A stretch of 64,000 nt of DNA from Streptomyces sp. GS7. Its GTDB lineage: Bacteria > Actinomycetota > Actinomycetes > Streptomycetales > Streptomycetaceae. This document shows, in pieces, positions 47,201 to 54,648 of the stretch (the first letter of the stretch is position 1; each line of letters opens with the position of its first letter). Below the pieces are notes generated by a model. That model saw nothing but the letters and a program-made list of their open reading frames with translations, made no database searches and had not been told where the DNA came from. The translations under genes were made by a program, and so were the position numbers. Location of the stretch: positions 8,710,501 to 8,774,500 of the forward strand of contig NZ_CP047146.1 of the NCBI RefSeq assembly GCF_009834125.1, in the 5' to 3' direction.

Positions 47201-48972
47201 GCGGCGCCGGCCAGGTGGAGGGCGGTGACGCGATCGCCCTCGGTGGTCAGCAGGAGGCGGTAGCCGGCGCTGTGGGTGATGGCGGTGGGGGTGCCGTCTT
47301 CGGTGTAGTCGAAGGTCTGGTGGTTGCCGTGGCGGTCGGAGATCTCGTCGAGGAGGGCGAGGTTCTCGGTGTGGGTGGTGAAGTAGCGGCGGGTGCCGGT
47401 GGCCGGGTCGACGAGGAAGTAGTCGCCGTCCGGGGTGCGGGCTAGCGGGGCGCCCTCGCCTTCGAGGGGGAAGGTGGGGACGCCGACCGCGGGGTGCGGG
47501 TAGAGGAGGAAGTTGCCCTCCTCACCGATGACGATGACGCCCTCGGCGTCGATCTCCAGGCGCTGGTCGAGGGTGCTCATCCACGTACGGCCGAACCAGC
47601 GGCCGGTGCGGTACGAGGACTCGAAGGTGCGGGTGAAGGAGAGCGGGAGGTTGCCGGGGAGGGTGATGTCGGTCTGCGGCAGGATCATGCGGCCGGTGGC
47701 CATGTCGATGGGGTCGCTGCCAAAGGTCTTGCACCACCCGGTGCGCAACCGGTCTCGAATCGTCCGCTTGCCGCCCTCCTTGGCGGCAGTGCGCGCCGCG
47801 CTCTCGGCAGCGTCCTTGGCCCCGGCCCTCGCCGCCCCCTTGGCCAGCCCGCCCGCCCCTTTGCCACCGATGGCATTGAGGATCAGGGCGCCGGTCGCGT
47901 CGATCGGGTCGCTGCCCCAGCCAGAGCCGAGCATGCCCTTGGCGAGTTCGGCGGGGTGGAGCGGCATCTGTGCCAGTCCGAGGAGGGTGGTGGAGACGTT
48001 GCCGGCGAACTGCCAAGGGTGGGCGATGTTGTAGGGGTCCATGGGGTTGACGGTGCGGGCCAGTTTGACGGTGTCGGCGGCTGCTTTCACCGCCCCGCCG
48101 GCCAGATGCATGTTCTCGATGACGAACGCCTTGCCGGCGTCCTTCAGGCCCGCGCTCGCCAGGTCGGTCAGCTGCGGCTTGTCCGGGGCATGGGCCAGGG
48201 TGCCCTTGATGGCGTTGCGGGCCCGCTCGGCGGCTTCGTCGCGCTGGCTGCGGGCGTTCTTGAGCATGTCCTGGGCCGCCTCACGGCCCTCGGTACCCGG
48301 ATCCACGTAGTCGGCGGGCGGGGTGGGCTGCGGGCCGGGATCCGCGCCCTGCCTCACCGCGGCGTTGTAGCTCTCGCCCGCCGCTACGTACGCCTCGACC
48401 TTCGCCTTCCACGCGCTGAGCGCATGCTCGGAATCCCGCTTGGCCTGCGCGTACTTCTCGATCGCGTCGACGGCCTTGCTCTGCGCCCAGGTCACCGTCT
48501 CCGCGTACGCGTGCATCGCCTTGTACGCGTCGTCGCAGGCATCGGCGGCGTACATCCACTGCTTGGGATGCATGTCGAACGCCTCACGGAACGCGTCGGC
48601 CGCCTTGCCGCTCCAGTGCTGGCCGGAGCCCAGCTTGCGCATCCCGTCGGCGACGCGGTTGAACGCCGCGGCGAAGTCCTTAAGGTGCGACGCGGTCTCG
48701 TTGAGCTTCTCGACATTGCCGTGGATCAGCTCCTTGGGGTCGTCGGTCTCGCCCAGCTGCCGCTCGCCGACATGGGCGCCCAGCGCCCCGGCGGCCTTGT
48801 CGCCGGCCGAGCGGACGGCGTCAGCCGCGCCGTCCGCGCCCACCGCCTGCAGTCCGTCACCCAGTTTGTCCGCGCCGAACTCGACGACCTCGCCCGCGCC
48901 GCGTTCGACGGCGTCCGTGAGCTTGCTCGCCCCGTCGCCGATCGCGTTGACGGCATCACCGAACATGCTCAC
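44251..48972 (-). CDS. RHS-repeat polymorphic toxin
   Basis: A 1573-residue toxin. The N-terminal helical part has WSG-containing WXG100-like features (HWSGKAADAFREAF), suggesting export by a type VII system. A DUF6531-type entry (CKTFGSDPIDMATGRMILPQ ... FTRTFESSYRTGRWFG) opens a long series of YD/RHS repeats such as YDAAGNRTG and DALGRV. The repeats end with the core RYYDPQSARYASPDPLGL and NPLARIDPLGL. The variable tail of about 113 residues (from residue about 1461) begins FSCSKNHTISEDRVGHVEYR and has HIHRFDYGRIVGKNGRGELS and a final EIVIHGDGVHTAYPI. It is probably a nuclease-type toxin but I cannot assign it. The gene overlaps its upstream partner by 4 bp. Confidence 0.95.
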   Translation of the reverse strand: MSMFGDAVNAIGDGASKLTDAVERGAGEVVEFGADKLGDGLQAVGADGAADAVRSAGDKAAGALGAHVGERQLGETDDPKELIHGNVEKLNETASHLKDFAAAFNRVADGMRKLGSGQHWSGKAADAFREAFDMHPKQWMYAADACDDAYKAMHAYAETVTWAQSKAVDAIEKYAQAKRDSEHALSAWKAKVEAYVAAGESYNAAVRQGADPGPQPTPPADYVDPGTEGREAAQDMLKNARSQRDEAAERARNAIKGTLAHAPDKPQLTDLASAGLKDAGKAFVIENMHLAGGAVKAAADTVKLARTVNPMDPYNIAHPWQFAGNVSTTLLGLAQMPLHPAELAKGMLGSGWGSDPIDATGALILNAIGGKGAGGLAKGAARAGAKDAAESAARTAAKEGGKRTIRDRLRTGWCKTFGSDPIDMATGRMILPQTDITLPGNLPLSFTRTFESSYRTGRWFGRTWMSTLDQRLEIDAEGVIVIGEEGNFLLYPHPAVGVPTFPLEGEGAPLARTPDGDYFLVDPATGTRRYFTTHTENLALLDEISDRHGNHQTFDYTEDGTPTAITHSAGYRLLLTTEGDRVTALHLAGAAPDGSDQLLATYGYDAFGNLTTVTKPSSDRPLRFTYDDAGRITSWTDTNHSSYTYAYDEADRCTSQGGIAGHLRARYTWGDPDPETGLRTNRFLNSQDQLTTYQVNDHHQIVATTDPTGATTRTTRDAKHSILSTTDPLGRTTHFTYDDQGRPTTVTLPDGSTSTTVYDSHGNPLNVTGPDGATWTHRYDARGHRVATTDPAGATTTYTHDARGNLASVTDALGNTTRVSCDGSGLPVSVTDPLGHTTHYRRDAFGRTTSVTDPLGATTHMLWTVEGKLAARIDPTGAREEWTYDGEGNRLTHTDAVGQTTRFEYTHFDLLAARTDPDGVRHEFTHDTELRLTQVTNPQGLTWNYAYDGAGRLVSESDFDDRVLSYVHDAAGQLVNRTNALGEVTTYTRDTLGRITTKDAAGLVTTYAHAPSGHLQQAANPDATVDYTRDALGRVLAESINGRTMTFTYDVLGRRISRTTPTGHTTTYTYDAAGNRTGMDIAGHPLQFQYDAAGQELTRIIGGSLQLTHTWDPTGRLASQSLTAAATDPTGTAQAEVSQLLQRAYAYRPDGHLTAIDDSHTGRRTFDLDRAGRVTAVHATDWTETYAYDEAGNQTHATWPDRHPNPSASGERSYEGTRITRAGRIRYEHDGLGRVVLRQKTRLSRKPGSWRYTWNAEGRLAYVATPDGAAWRYVYDPFARRIAKQRLAADGQKVAEQTDFSWDGHTLAEQTTQVIGTPRAITLTWDHGRHNPLTQTECKSAWNPDSASREVIDQRFFAVVTDLVGAPSELVSVDRGVVSWRRKSTLWGSTSWDTSASAYTPIRFPGQYFDPETGLHYNYHRYYDPQSARYASPDPLGLIPSRNPSAYVRNPLARIDPLGLFSCSKNHTISEDRVGHVEYRHGEGAQERAIGNGDVNIPGEFHDDFIWDGDEHALGDRLAHGANNSPGERNPNGQGHIHRFDYGRIVGKNGRGELSSLVEIVIHGDGVHTAYPI

Positions 48973-49580
48973 TTGCCGCCACCCCCGCCTGCCTGATCCG
49001 GCCCCTGCATCTTCGCCGTGGTCTCGGACGGGTCCTTGCCGCCGTTGGTGAGACGATCGGGGATCGATGTCACGTCGTGGGCAAACGACTTGGCCTGCTC
49101 CGCCACCTGCTGTTGCTTCTTCACAGACTCCTTGGATGTCGGGTCCCAGTCCGCGCCCTCGAACTGCTTACGCGGATCGGCCACATCGCTCCAGGAGGTC
49201 TTGTGCAGCTGCTCGGCCGTCATCGTCGGGTCGCCCCATGCGGCGTTCACACCCTCCTTGAGGACATCCGAGGCGTACTGCTCCTGCTCGTAGTAGAGAC
49301 CGGCCGTGATGCCCAGCTTCTTGGAGAATTGGTTGGCGTCCTGCATCAGGTTGTAGACGCCCCAGCCCCAGCGGTCGCAGAACGACGAGAAGACCGATGC
49401 CAGGCCGTCGTCACCGCATTCCATGGCATCCATGGACAACGTGCCGAAACCGCGTCCCAGTTGGGCCTCGATATCGAAGCCCAGTTCCTTCAGCTCGCTC
49501 GTCGCGGCTTTTATGCCCTTGGTGAGCTCCTCGAATGCCTCCGGTTCGACGTTGTATCCGTCGCCCCCTATGAGCCCCAT
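48969..49580 (-). CDS. WXG100-like partner of the RHS toxin
   Basis: A 203-residue helical protein starting at 49580 (MGLIGGDGYNVEPEAFEELT). It is typical of the ESX/WXG100-related proteins that precede large toxins in Gram-positives: an alpha-helical first half (about 10-100), then YEQEQYASDVLKEGVNAAWG and a flexible tail with a GGGGG end. It overlaps the toxin start by 4 bp (ATGA) and follows the SseB-like gene directly, so the three are co-translated. Likely chaperones or targets the toxin. Confidence 0.85.
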   Translation of the reverse strand: MGLIGGDGYNVEPEAFEELTKGIKAATSELKELGFDIEAQLGRGFGTLSMDAMECGDDGLASVFSSFCDRWGWGVYNLMQDANQFSKKLGITAGLYYEQEQYASDVLKEGVNAAWGDPTMTAEQLHKTSWSDVADPRKQFEGADWDPTSKESVKKQQQVAEQAKSFAHDVTSIPDRLTNGGKDPSETTAKMQGPDQAGGGGGK

Positions 49581-50048
49581 TTACGCCACCCCTCTGGGCG
49601 TTGCGCCAGAAATATCCGTGGACATGACGACACCTGCCCCCGGCGTCACGTCCACGGCCTCGTCTACGTCCGCGTCCACGTCCACAGCCACGCCGTCGGG
49701 GACGATTCCGGATACCGGCGGGAAGAGCATTCCCTGCTCGCTGCCCGCGTCGAGCGCCACCCCCGCCGGCCCGCCGACGGCAGGTATCAGCACGTCGAGG
49801 ACGCGCGCGCCGGCCGTGGTGACGTACTGCCACTCCGCCCCCGGCTCACTTCCGCGGGCTGCAGCAAAACGGGACAACGCGCCCTCGTCCGTGAAGGCAT
49901 AGAGCCAGCGGATTCCGTCCAACTCCGCTGAGAGGAAGGAGTCATTGGCGACCGGGAGTATCACCTGCGCACGGCGGAATTCACCGACCAGCGCGGCTGG
50001 ATTCGGCTCCCCCTCATGGAACGCCGCTACCTCGTCCGCCAACGGCAT
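49581..50048 (-). CDS. SseB-like protein of the toxin operon
   Basis: A 155-residue protein starting at 50048 (MPLADEVAAFHEGEPNPAAL) with GGGGAGGGG 7 bases upstream. Its N-terminal half reads like an SseB domain (LVGEFRRAQVILPVANDSFLSAELDGIRWLYAFTDEGALSRFA). The second half is beta-rich with an acidic DVDADVDEAVDV stretch. SseB-type proteins often accompany type VII toxin loci, with an accessory role not understood. Confidence 0.8.
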   Translation of the reverse strand: MPLADEVAAFHEGEPNPAALVGEFRRAQVILPVANDSFLSAELDGIRWLYAFTDEGALSRFAAARGSEPGAEWQYVTTAGARVLDVLIPAVGGPAGVALDAGSEQGMLFPPVSGIVPDGVAVDVDADVDEAVDVTPGAGVVMSTDISGATPRGVA

Positions 50049-50156
50049 GGCGAGACCCCTCCCCCGTTGTTCGTTCAGCTCGCTACCGGACCCACTTTGA
50101 CACACGGCACTGACAACGCCGATGGGAGTCGACCCGAACAAACCGACTGGAGAGCC

Positions 50157-50182
50157 TTTTTATTTTCAATTTTATTTTCAAT
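50157..50182 (-). promoter_or_regulatory. AT-rich 12-bp tandem repeat in the toxin-operon promoter
   Basis: TTTTATTTTCAA occurs twice in tandem at 50158-50169 and 50170-50181, a nearly pure A+T island in very G+C-rich DNA, about 110 bp upstream of the SseB-like gene. Possibly an UP element or nucleation site for an Lsr2-type silencer. Confidence 0.7.
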
Positions 50183-50259
50183 CATTGCGCGACGATCAGG
50201 ACGGGAGGGACAACATCGCAATGGGAGAAGGCTGTTGCGTCGCACACGGACCCGGGAAT

Positions 50260-50919
50260 TCAGGCGCCCGTGTGCTCGCCCTCAGCTCCCCGCAGCAGCG
50301 CCTCGGCCGCCGCGCGAGCGGTACGGGCGGCGGCCGGGTCGCCCGTGACCGCGGCGGCGGCGATCGCGCCATCGATCAGCAGCGCCAACTGGCCGGCGAG
50401 CACGGCGGACCCGGCGTCGCCGTCGTCGGAGGCAGCGGTAGCGGTAGCGGTAGCGGTAGCGGTAGCGGTAGCGGTAGCGGTAGCGGCGGTCAACGGCCGC
50501 ACCAGGTCGGCCAGATAGGCGCGCAGGGCCAGCTTGTGCTCGCGGGCGGCCCGGCCGATGCCCTCCGACGTGGCGCCCAGTTCGCCGTACGCGTTGACGA
50601 AGGCGCAGCCGCGGAAGTCCGGTGCGGCGAACCACGTCTCCAGCCAGTCGAAGACCGCGAGGGGTGCGGCCCCAGGGGCGCCGGTGCCGGAGTGCGCGTC
50701 CACGTAGGCGGCGAGGGAGGCGCGCCAGCGTTCGTCGCGACGGCGCAGATACGCCTCGACGAGGTCGTGCTTGGCGGGGAAGGTGCCGTAGAGGCGCTTG
50801 AGGGAGACACCGGCGGCGGTGCGGAGTTCGTCCATACCGACGGCCTGGATGCCGCGTGCGTAGAAGAGCTTCTCCGCGGCGCCGAGTATCCGCGTCCGTA
50901 CGTCGTCGTGGTCCGTCAC
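50260..50919 (-). CDS. TetR-family repressor
   Basis: A 219-residue regulator starting at GTG 50919. The N-terminal HTH ([51 protein letters not shown]) covers about 5-60. The ligand domain follows ([20 protein letters not shown]). About residues 145-162 are an Ala-Thr dipeptide run encoded by a hexamer microsatellite. It is divergent to the NTF2-like gene, with two identical-armed operators between them. Confidence 0.94.
   Translation of the reverse strand: MTDHDDVRTRILGAAEKLFYARGIQAVGMDELRTAAGVSLKRLYGTFPAKHDLVEAYLRRRDERWRASLAAYVDAHSGTGAPGAAPLAVFDWLETWFAAPDFRGCAFVNAYGELGATSEGIGRAAREHKLALRAYLADLVRPLTAATATATATATATATATAASDDGDAGSAVLAGQLALLIDGAIAAAAVTGDPAAARTARAAAEALLRGAEGEHTGA
50434..50486. repeat. 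Hexamer microsatellite inside the TetR gene
   Basis: About nine units of AGCGGT encoding (Ala-Thr)n in the effector-domain region. Because six is a multiple of three, copy-number changes keep the frame. Confidence 0.9.
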
Positions 50920-50937
50920 GGTGGCCCGCCTTCCCGG

Positions 50938-50953
50938 GAGAACGTTCGTTCTC
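50938..50953 (+). promoter_or_regulatory. TetR operator 1 (GAGAACGTTCGTTCTC)
   Basis: Arms GAGAACG and CGTTCTC, perfect around two bases, 19 bp upstream of the tetR start. Matches the second site 35 bp away except in the central two bases. Confidence 0.85.
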
Positions 50954-50972
50954 TACACTAGCCGACGCGCCG

Positions 50973-50988
50973 GAGAACGGTCGTTCTC
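50973..50988 (+). promoter_or_regulatory. TetR operator 2 (GAGAACGGTCGTTCTC)
   Basis: Same perfect arms GAGAACG and CGTTCTC, 54 bp upstream of the NTF2-like gene. The pair spans the divergent promoters, so the TetR protein should control both itself and its neighbour. Confidence 0.85.
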
Positions 50989-51041
50989 GCCAGTGTGATC
51001 TCCGGTGGCGGCAGCAGCATGCACACCGACAGGAGGCCCCG

Positions 51042-51521
51042 ATGACAGCTGTGACACAGCCGCGTCCCCCCTTCCCGCCGTTCGACGAGGAGTCCGCGCG
51101 CCATAAGGTCCAGGCCGCCGAGGACGCCTGGAACACCCGCGATCCCGAGCGTGTCGCCCTCGCCTACACCGAGGACTCGGTCTGGCGGAACCGGGACACC
51201 TTCCTCGTCGGCCGCACCGAGATCGTGGAGTTCCTGCGCCGGAAGTGGGCCCGCGAGCTGGACTACGCACTGCGCAAGGAGCTCTGGTCGTACTCGGGGA
51301 ACCGGATCGCGGTGCGGTTCCAGTACGAGTGCCGGGACGCGAGCGGGCAGTGGTGGCGGAGTTACGGCAACGAGCTGTGGGAGTTCGACGAGGCGGGGCT
51401 GATGCGCCGCCGGGAGGCGGGGATCCACGACGTCCCGATCACGGAAGCGGAACGGCGCGTCCTGGGCCCGCGCCCGGAAGCGGAGCGGGGGCCCGACCGG
51501 CCGTCGCTCCCAGTCCACTGA
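51042..51521 (+). CDS. NTF2-like (DUF1348) protein
   Basis: A 159-residue protein starting at 51042 ([20 protein letters not shown]) after AGGAGGCCCCG. The cone-shaped NTF2-like fold is seen in [68 protein letters not shown] and the DUF1348 hallmark [29 protein letters not shown]. Proteins like this are small enzymes or binding proteins, often in TetR-regulated detoxification units. Substrate unknown. Confidence 0.9.
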   Translation: MTAVTQPRPPFPPFDEESARHKVQAAEDAWNTRDPERVALAYTEDSVWRNRDTFLVGRTEIVEFLRRKWARELDYALRKELWSYSGNRIAVRFQYECRDASGQWWRSYGNELWEFDEAGLMRRREAGIHDVPITEAERRVLGPRPEAERGPDRPSLPVH

Positions 51522-51542
51522 CGGGCGTCGGGCAGTGGCAGG

Positions 51543-53516
51543 TCAGCGGTCGCGCCGCCCGTCGCCCCCACCACCACGTACGCACGCGTCGCGCGCCGGC
51601 CCGCCCTGGGTCTCGCGCAGCGCAGCGCCCAGTAGGGCGACGCCCTCCGTCAGCTCCCCCGGCGTACGCGCCGCGTAACCGAGGACCAAACCGGGGCGCC
51701 CGTAGGGGCGTTGGGTGTGCCAGGACAGCGGCTGGACCTTGACGCCGCGGGCGAGGGCGGCGGCGGCCAGCTCGGTGTCCGGTGGGGCATCGGGCGGGAA
51801 GGTGATCGTCAGATGGAGACCGGCCGCGGCACCGTGCACGGTCGCGCCCGGCAGACGGTCGCGGAGGGCGTCGATCAGCGCGTCCCGCCGGAGCCGATGC
51901 CGTCGCCTCAACTGTCGCAACCGGCGCTCCAGTTCACCCGACTCCATCAACTGGGCCAGCACCAGCTGCGGCAGCACCGCGTTGCCGAGGTCCGCGAACC
52001 GCTTGGCGTCCACCAGCGCCTCCCGGTACGCCGGCGGCGCCAGCACCCAGCCCACCCGTAGGGCGGGCGCGAGCAGCTTGGACACGCTCCCGGTGTAGCA
52101 GACCTGCTCGGGCAGCAGGGAGCGCAGCGCGGGAACCGGCGGGCGGTCGTAGCGGTGCTCGGCGTCGTAGTCGTCCTCGATGACCAGGCCGCCGGCCGTC
52201 GCCCAGCGCATCAGGTCGCGGCGGCGCCGGCCGCCGAGCACCACCCCGGTCGGGAACTGGTGCGCCGGAGTGAGCAGTACGGCCCGCGCGCCGCTCGCCC
52301 GCAGGGCCTCGACCCGTATGCCGTCCTCGTCCACCGGGACGGGCGGGGTCGCCATCCCCCAGTACCGGAGATGCTGGCGGGCGCCGAGCGAACCAGGGTC
52401 CTCCACCGCGACCTCCTCGATACCGTCGCGGTGCAGCACCTGGGCGACCAGGCCGAGCGCCTGCGCGGTACCGGCGACGATCAGCACCTCGCGGGGATCC
52501 ACCCGGATACCGCGGTTACGGGCCAGCCAGGTGGCGACGGCCACTCGCAGCTCCGGGGCGCCCCGGGGATCCCCGTAGCCGAAGCCCGCCGACGGGAGGT
52601 CGCCGAGCACGGCGCGTTCGGCGCGCAGCCAGGACGCGCGCGGGAACGATGCCAGGTCCGGCACCCCGGGCGAGAGGTCGATCCGCGCGGGCGCCGCCCG
52701 CAGCGCGTCGAAGACGTCGGCACCGGGCGGGGAGGAGAAGAGCGCCCTGGGGGAGCGAACGGGACGGCGGGCGGAACTCGTTGCGGGAACCGGGGCGGGG
52801 CGGGGAGCACCATCGCGGCCGGGAGCGCCATCGCGGCCGTGAACGCCATCGCGGCCGTGAACGCCATCGTGGTCAGGAGCGCGGTCACGTCCGTCGGCAC
52901 AATCGGGGCCGTCGGCGCGACCGGGGCCGCAACCGGTGCCGGGGCCATACGGAGAAGGCATCCCCGTCACCGTCCCCGTCACCGTCCCCGTCCTCTGTAC
53001 CGCCCCCGCACCCGCACCCGTCACCGGCGCCGCCACCACGACCGTTCCGCCCCGCCCGCGCCCGGCGACCTGCCCGTCCTCCCGGATCCGCTGATACGCC
53101 TCGGTGACCACCCCGCGCGACACCCGCAGCTCGGCAGCCAGCACGCGGGTGGCGGGCAGCCTGCTCCCCACCGGCAGACGGCCGTCTGATATCGCCCGCC
53201 GCAACTCCCCGGCCAGCCAGTCGGACAGCCCGCCCGCGGGCGCATCCGCCACCCTCAGCTGAAGAAAGTCCGACCCGGGAGCGGACGACACAGCCGCACC
53301 GCGAACCGACGCCCTGTCCGACGGCCTGCCAGACGCCCTGCCCGGCCTAGCAGCCGAGGAGGCTCCCGCCCCGGGGTCCGACGAGACATCCGCCCCGGAA
53401 GCCGACGAGACGTCCGCCCCAGGGTCCGCCGCGCTCCCCGCGCCAGCGGCGGACGAGCTCGACGAGCTCGACGAGCTAATGGACCCCTCAACTGCTCCTT
53501 CATTGGACCTTTCCAC
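51543..53516 (-). CDS. MocR-type (GntR-aminotransferase) regulator
   Basis: A 657-residue fusion of a GntR winged helix and a fold-type I aminotransferase-like domain, the MocR/PdxR group, which bind PLP and control vitamin B6, amino-acid or taurine genes. The first 80 residues are a Ser/Ala/Pro-rich tail including nine serines. The HTH reads LSDWLAGELRRAISDGRLPVGSRLPATRVLAAELRVSRGVVTEAYQRI. A repeat-rich linker (RDGVHGRDGAPGRD) joins the aminotransferase part, with SKLLAPALRVGWVLAPP as the PLP-lysine region. The GTG start at 53516 follows GGGGGA; V76 at 53291 is an alternative. Confidence 0.9.
   Translation of the reverse strand: MERSNEGAVEGSISSSSSSSSSAAGAGSAADPGADVSSASGADVSSDPGAGASSAARPGRASGRPSDRASVRGAAVSSAPGSDFLQLRVADAPAGGLSDWLAGELRRAISDGRLPVGSRLPATRVLAAELRVSRGVVTEAYQRIREDGQVAGRGRGGTVVVAAPVTGAGAGAVQRTGTVTGTVTGMPSPYGPGTGCGPGRADGPDCADGRDRAPDHDGVHGRDGVHGRDGAPGRDGAPRPAPVPATSSARRPVRSPRALFSSPPGADVFDALRAAPARIDLSPGVPDLASFPRASWLRAERAVLGDLPSAGFGYGDPRGAPELRVAVATWLARNRGIRVDPREVLIVAGTAQALGLVAQVLHRDGIEEVAVEDPGSLGARQHLRYWGMATPPVPVDEDGIRVEALRASGARAVLLTPAHQFPTGVVLGGRRRRDLMRWATAGGLVIEDDYDAEHRYDRPPVPALRSLLPEQVCYTGSVSKLLAPALRVGWVLAPPAYREALVDAKRFADLGNAVLPQLVLAQLMESGELERRLRQLRRRHRLRRDALIDALRDRLPGATVHGAAAGLHLTITFPPDAPPDTELAAAALARGVKVQPLSWHTQRPYGRPGLVLGYAARTPGELTEGVALLGAALRETQGGPARDACVRGGGGDGRRDR
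53478..53509. promoter_or_regulatory. Two WATGGACC-like direct repeats near the MocR start
   Basis: AATGGACC (53478-53485) and ATTGGACC (53502-53509), 24 bp apart, lie in or beside the 5' end of the MocR gene and before the divergent methyltransferase gene. Direct repeats separated by about two turns are typical MocR operators. The start assignment of the gene decides whether they are coding. Confidence 0.5.
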
Positions 53517-53544
53517 CGAACCATTCCCCCGTCACCGTTATCCC

Positions 53545-54648
53545 ATGAACGCCCGAGCCGAAGCCCACAGCAACGCCTCCCAGGACACCTTCCGTCCCGC
53601 CCTCGGCGAGACCGGCCCCCGCTCCCGCCCCCTCGCCCGGACACCGGCACACACCGGAGGCGAAACCCGGCCTCTCACCCCACCCCACTCCGCGCCCCAA
53701 CCTCCTGCCTACGCCTCCGCCTCCGCCTCCGCCTCTGTCTCCGCCCCTCCCCCCACCCCCGCCTACGTCCACGGCTACTCCCCCCGGGAAGCCCGGCGCC
53801 TCGGCGATCAGGCCGACACGTTGGCCGCGCTGCTGCACGCCGGTACGGCGTATCCGGCGGGCAGCCGCGTCCTGGAGGTCGGCTGTGGCGTCGGCGCGCA
53901 GACCGTCCACCTGGTCAGCAGCAGTCCGGGCGCCCGGATCGTCGCGATCGACCGCTCCGCGGCGTCCCTCGCCCAGGCCCGTGCGCACTTGGCCGCGCAC
54001 GCTCCGGAAGCCGTCGCGGACGTGCGCTGGCACCGGGCCGACCTGCACCGACTCCCGTTCTCCGACGCCTCCTTCGACCACCTCTTCCTCTGCTTCGTAC
54101 TGGAGCATCTGACCGACCCCCTACGCGCCCTGACCGAACTCCGCCGTGTCCTGCGGCCCGGTGGCACCCTCACTGCCATCGAGGGCGACCACGGTTCGGT
54201 CGTCTTCCACCCGGACAGCCCGTACGCCCGCCGGGTGATCGACCACCAGACAGCGCTCCAGTCCGCGGCCGGCGGAAACGCCCTGATAGGCCGCCAGTTG
54301 CACCCCCTCCTCTCGGCCGCCGGCTTCGCCGATGTCGTCGTCGGCCCCCGTACCGTCTACGCCGACGCCCAACGCCCCGCGCTCGCCGACGGCTTCACCC
54401 GCAAGACCTTTGTCGCCATGGTCGAGTCCGTCCGGGACGAGGCACTCGCCGCCGGTCTCACCACGCCCGCCGACTGGGACCGCGGCATCACCGACCTGCG
54501 GCGCGCCGCGGAGCCGGGCGGCAGCTTCCACTACACGTTCTTCAAGGCCGTGGCGAGGGCGGGCAGCTTGCCCCGCGTCTCCTCGTCCGTCGGCATGCAC
54601 ACGAACAACTTCACGCCCGGCGCGTCCAGTGCCGCCAGCTTCACATAG
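53545..54648 (+). CDS. SAM-dependent methyltransferase (class I)
   Basis: A 367-residue enzyme starting at 53545 (MNARAEAHSNASQDTFR). The first 75 residues are low-complexity. The catalytic domain begins near VHGYSPREARRLGDQADTL and shows motif I VLEVGCGVGAQTVHLVS, an acidic residue at AIDRSAASLAQA, and HLFLCFVLEHLTDPLRALTELRRVLRPGGTLTAIEG. The C-terminal part is typical of UbiE/COQ5-like enzymes. The end is odd: the usual family end near FHYTFFKAVARAG is followed by 28 more residues that overlap the convergent XRE gene by 118 bp. Substrate unknown. Confidence 0.85.
   Translation: MNARAEAHSNASQDTFRPALGETGPRSRPLARTPAHTGGETRPLTPPHSAPQPPAYASASASASVSAPPPTPAYVHGYSPREARRLGDQADTLAALLHAGTAYPAGSRVLEVGCGVGAQTVHLVSSSPGARIVAIDRSAASLAQARAHLAAHAPEAVADVRWHRADLHRLPFSDASFDHLFLCFVLEHLTDPLRALTELRRVLRPGGTLTAIEGDHGSVVFHPDSPYARRVIDHQTALQSAAGGNALIGRQLHPLLSAAGFADVVVGPRTVYADAQRPALADGFTRKTFVAMVESVRDEALAAGLTTPADWDRGITDLRRAAEPGGSFHYTFFKAVARAGSLPRVSSSVGMHTNNFTPGASSAASFT

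Noticed and set aside
53450..53475. GACGAGCTC tandem units as an operator
   Set aside because: They encode part of the serine-rich run of the MocR tail and look like slippage repeats. No reason to call a binding site.
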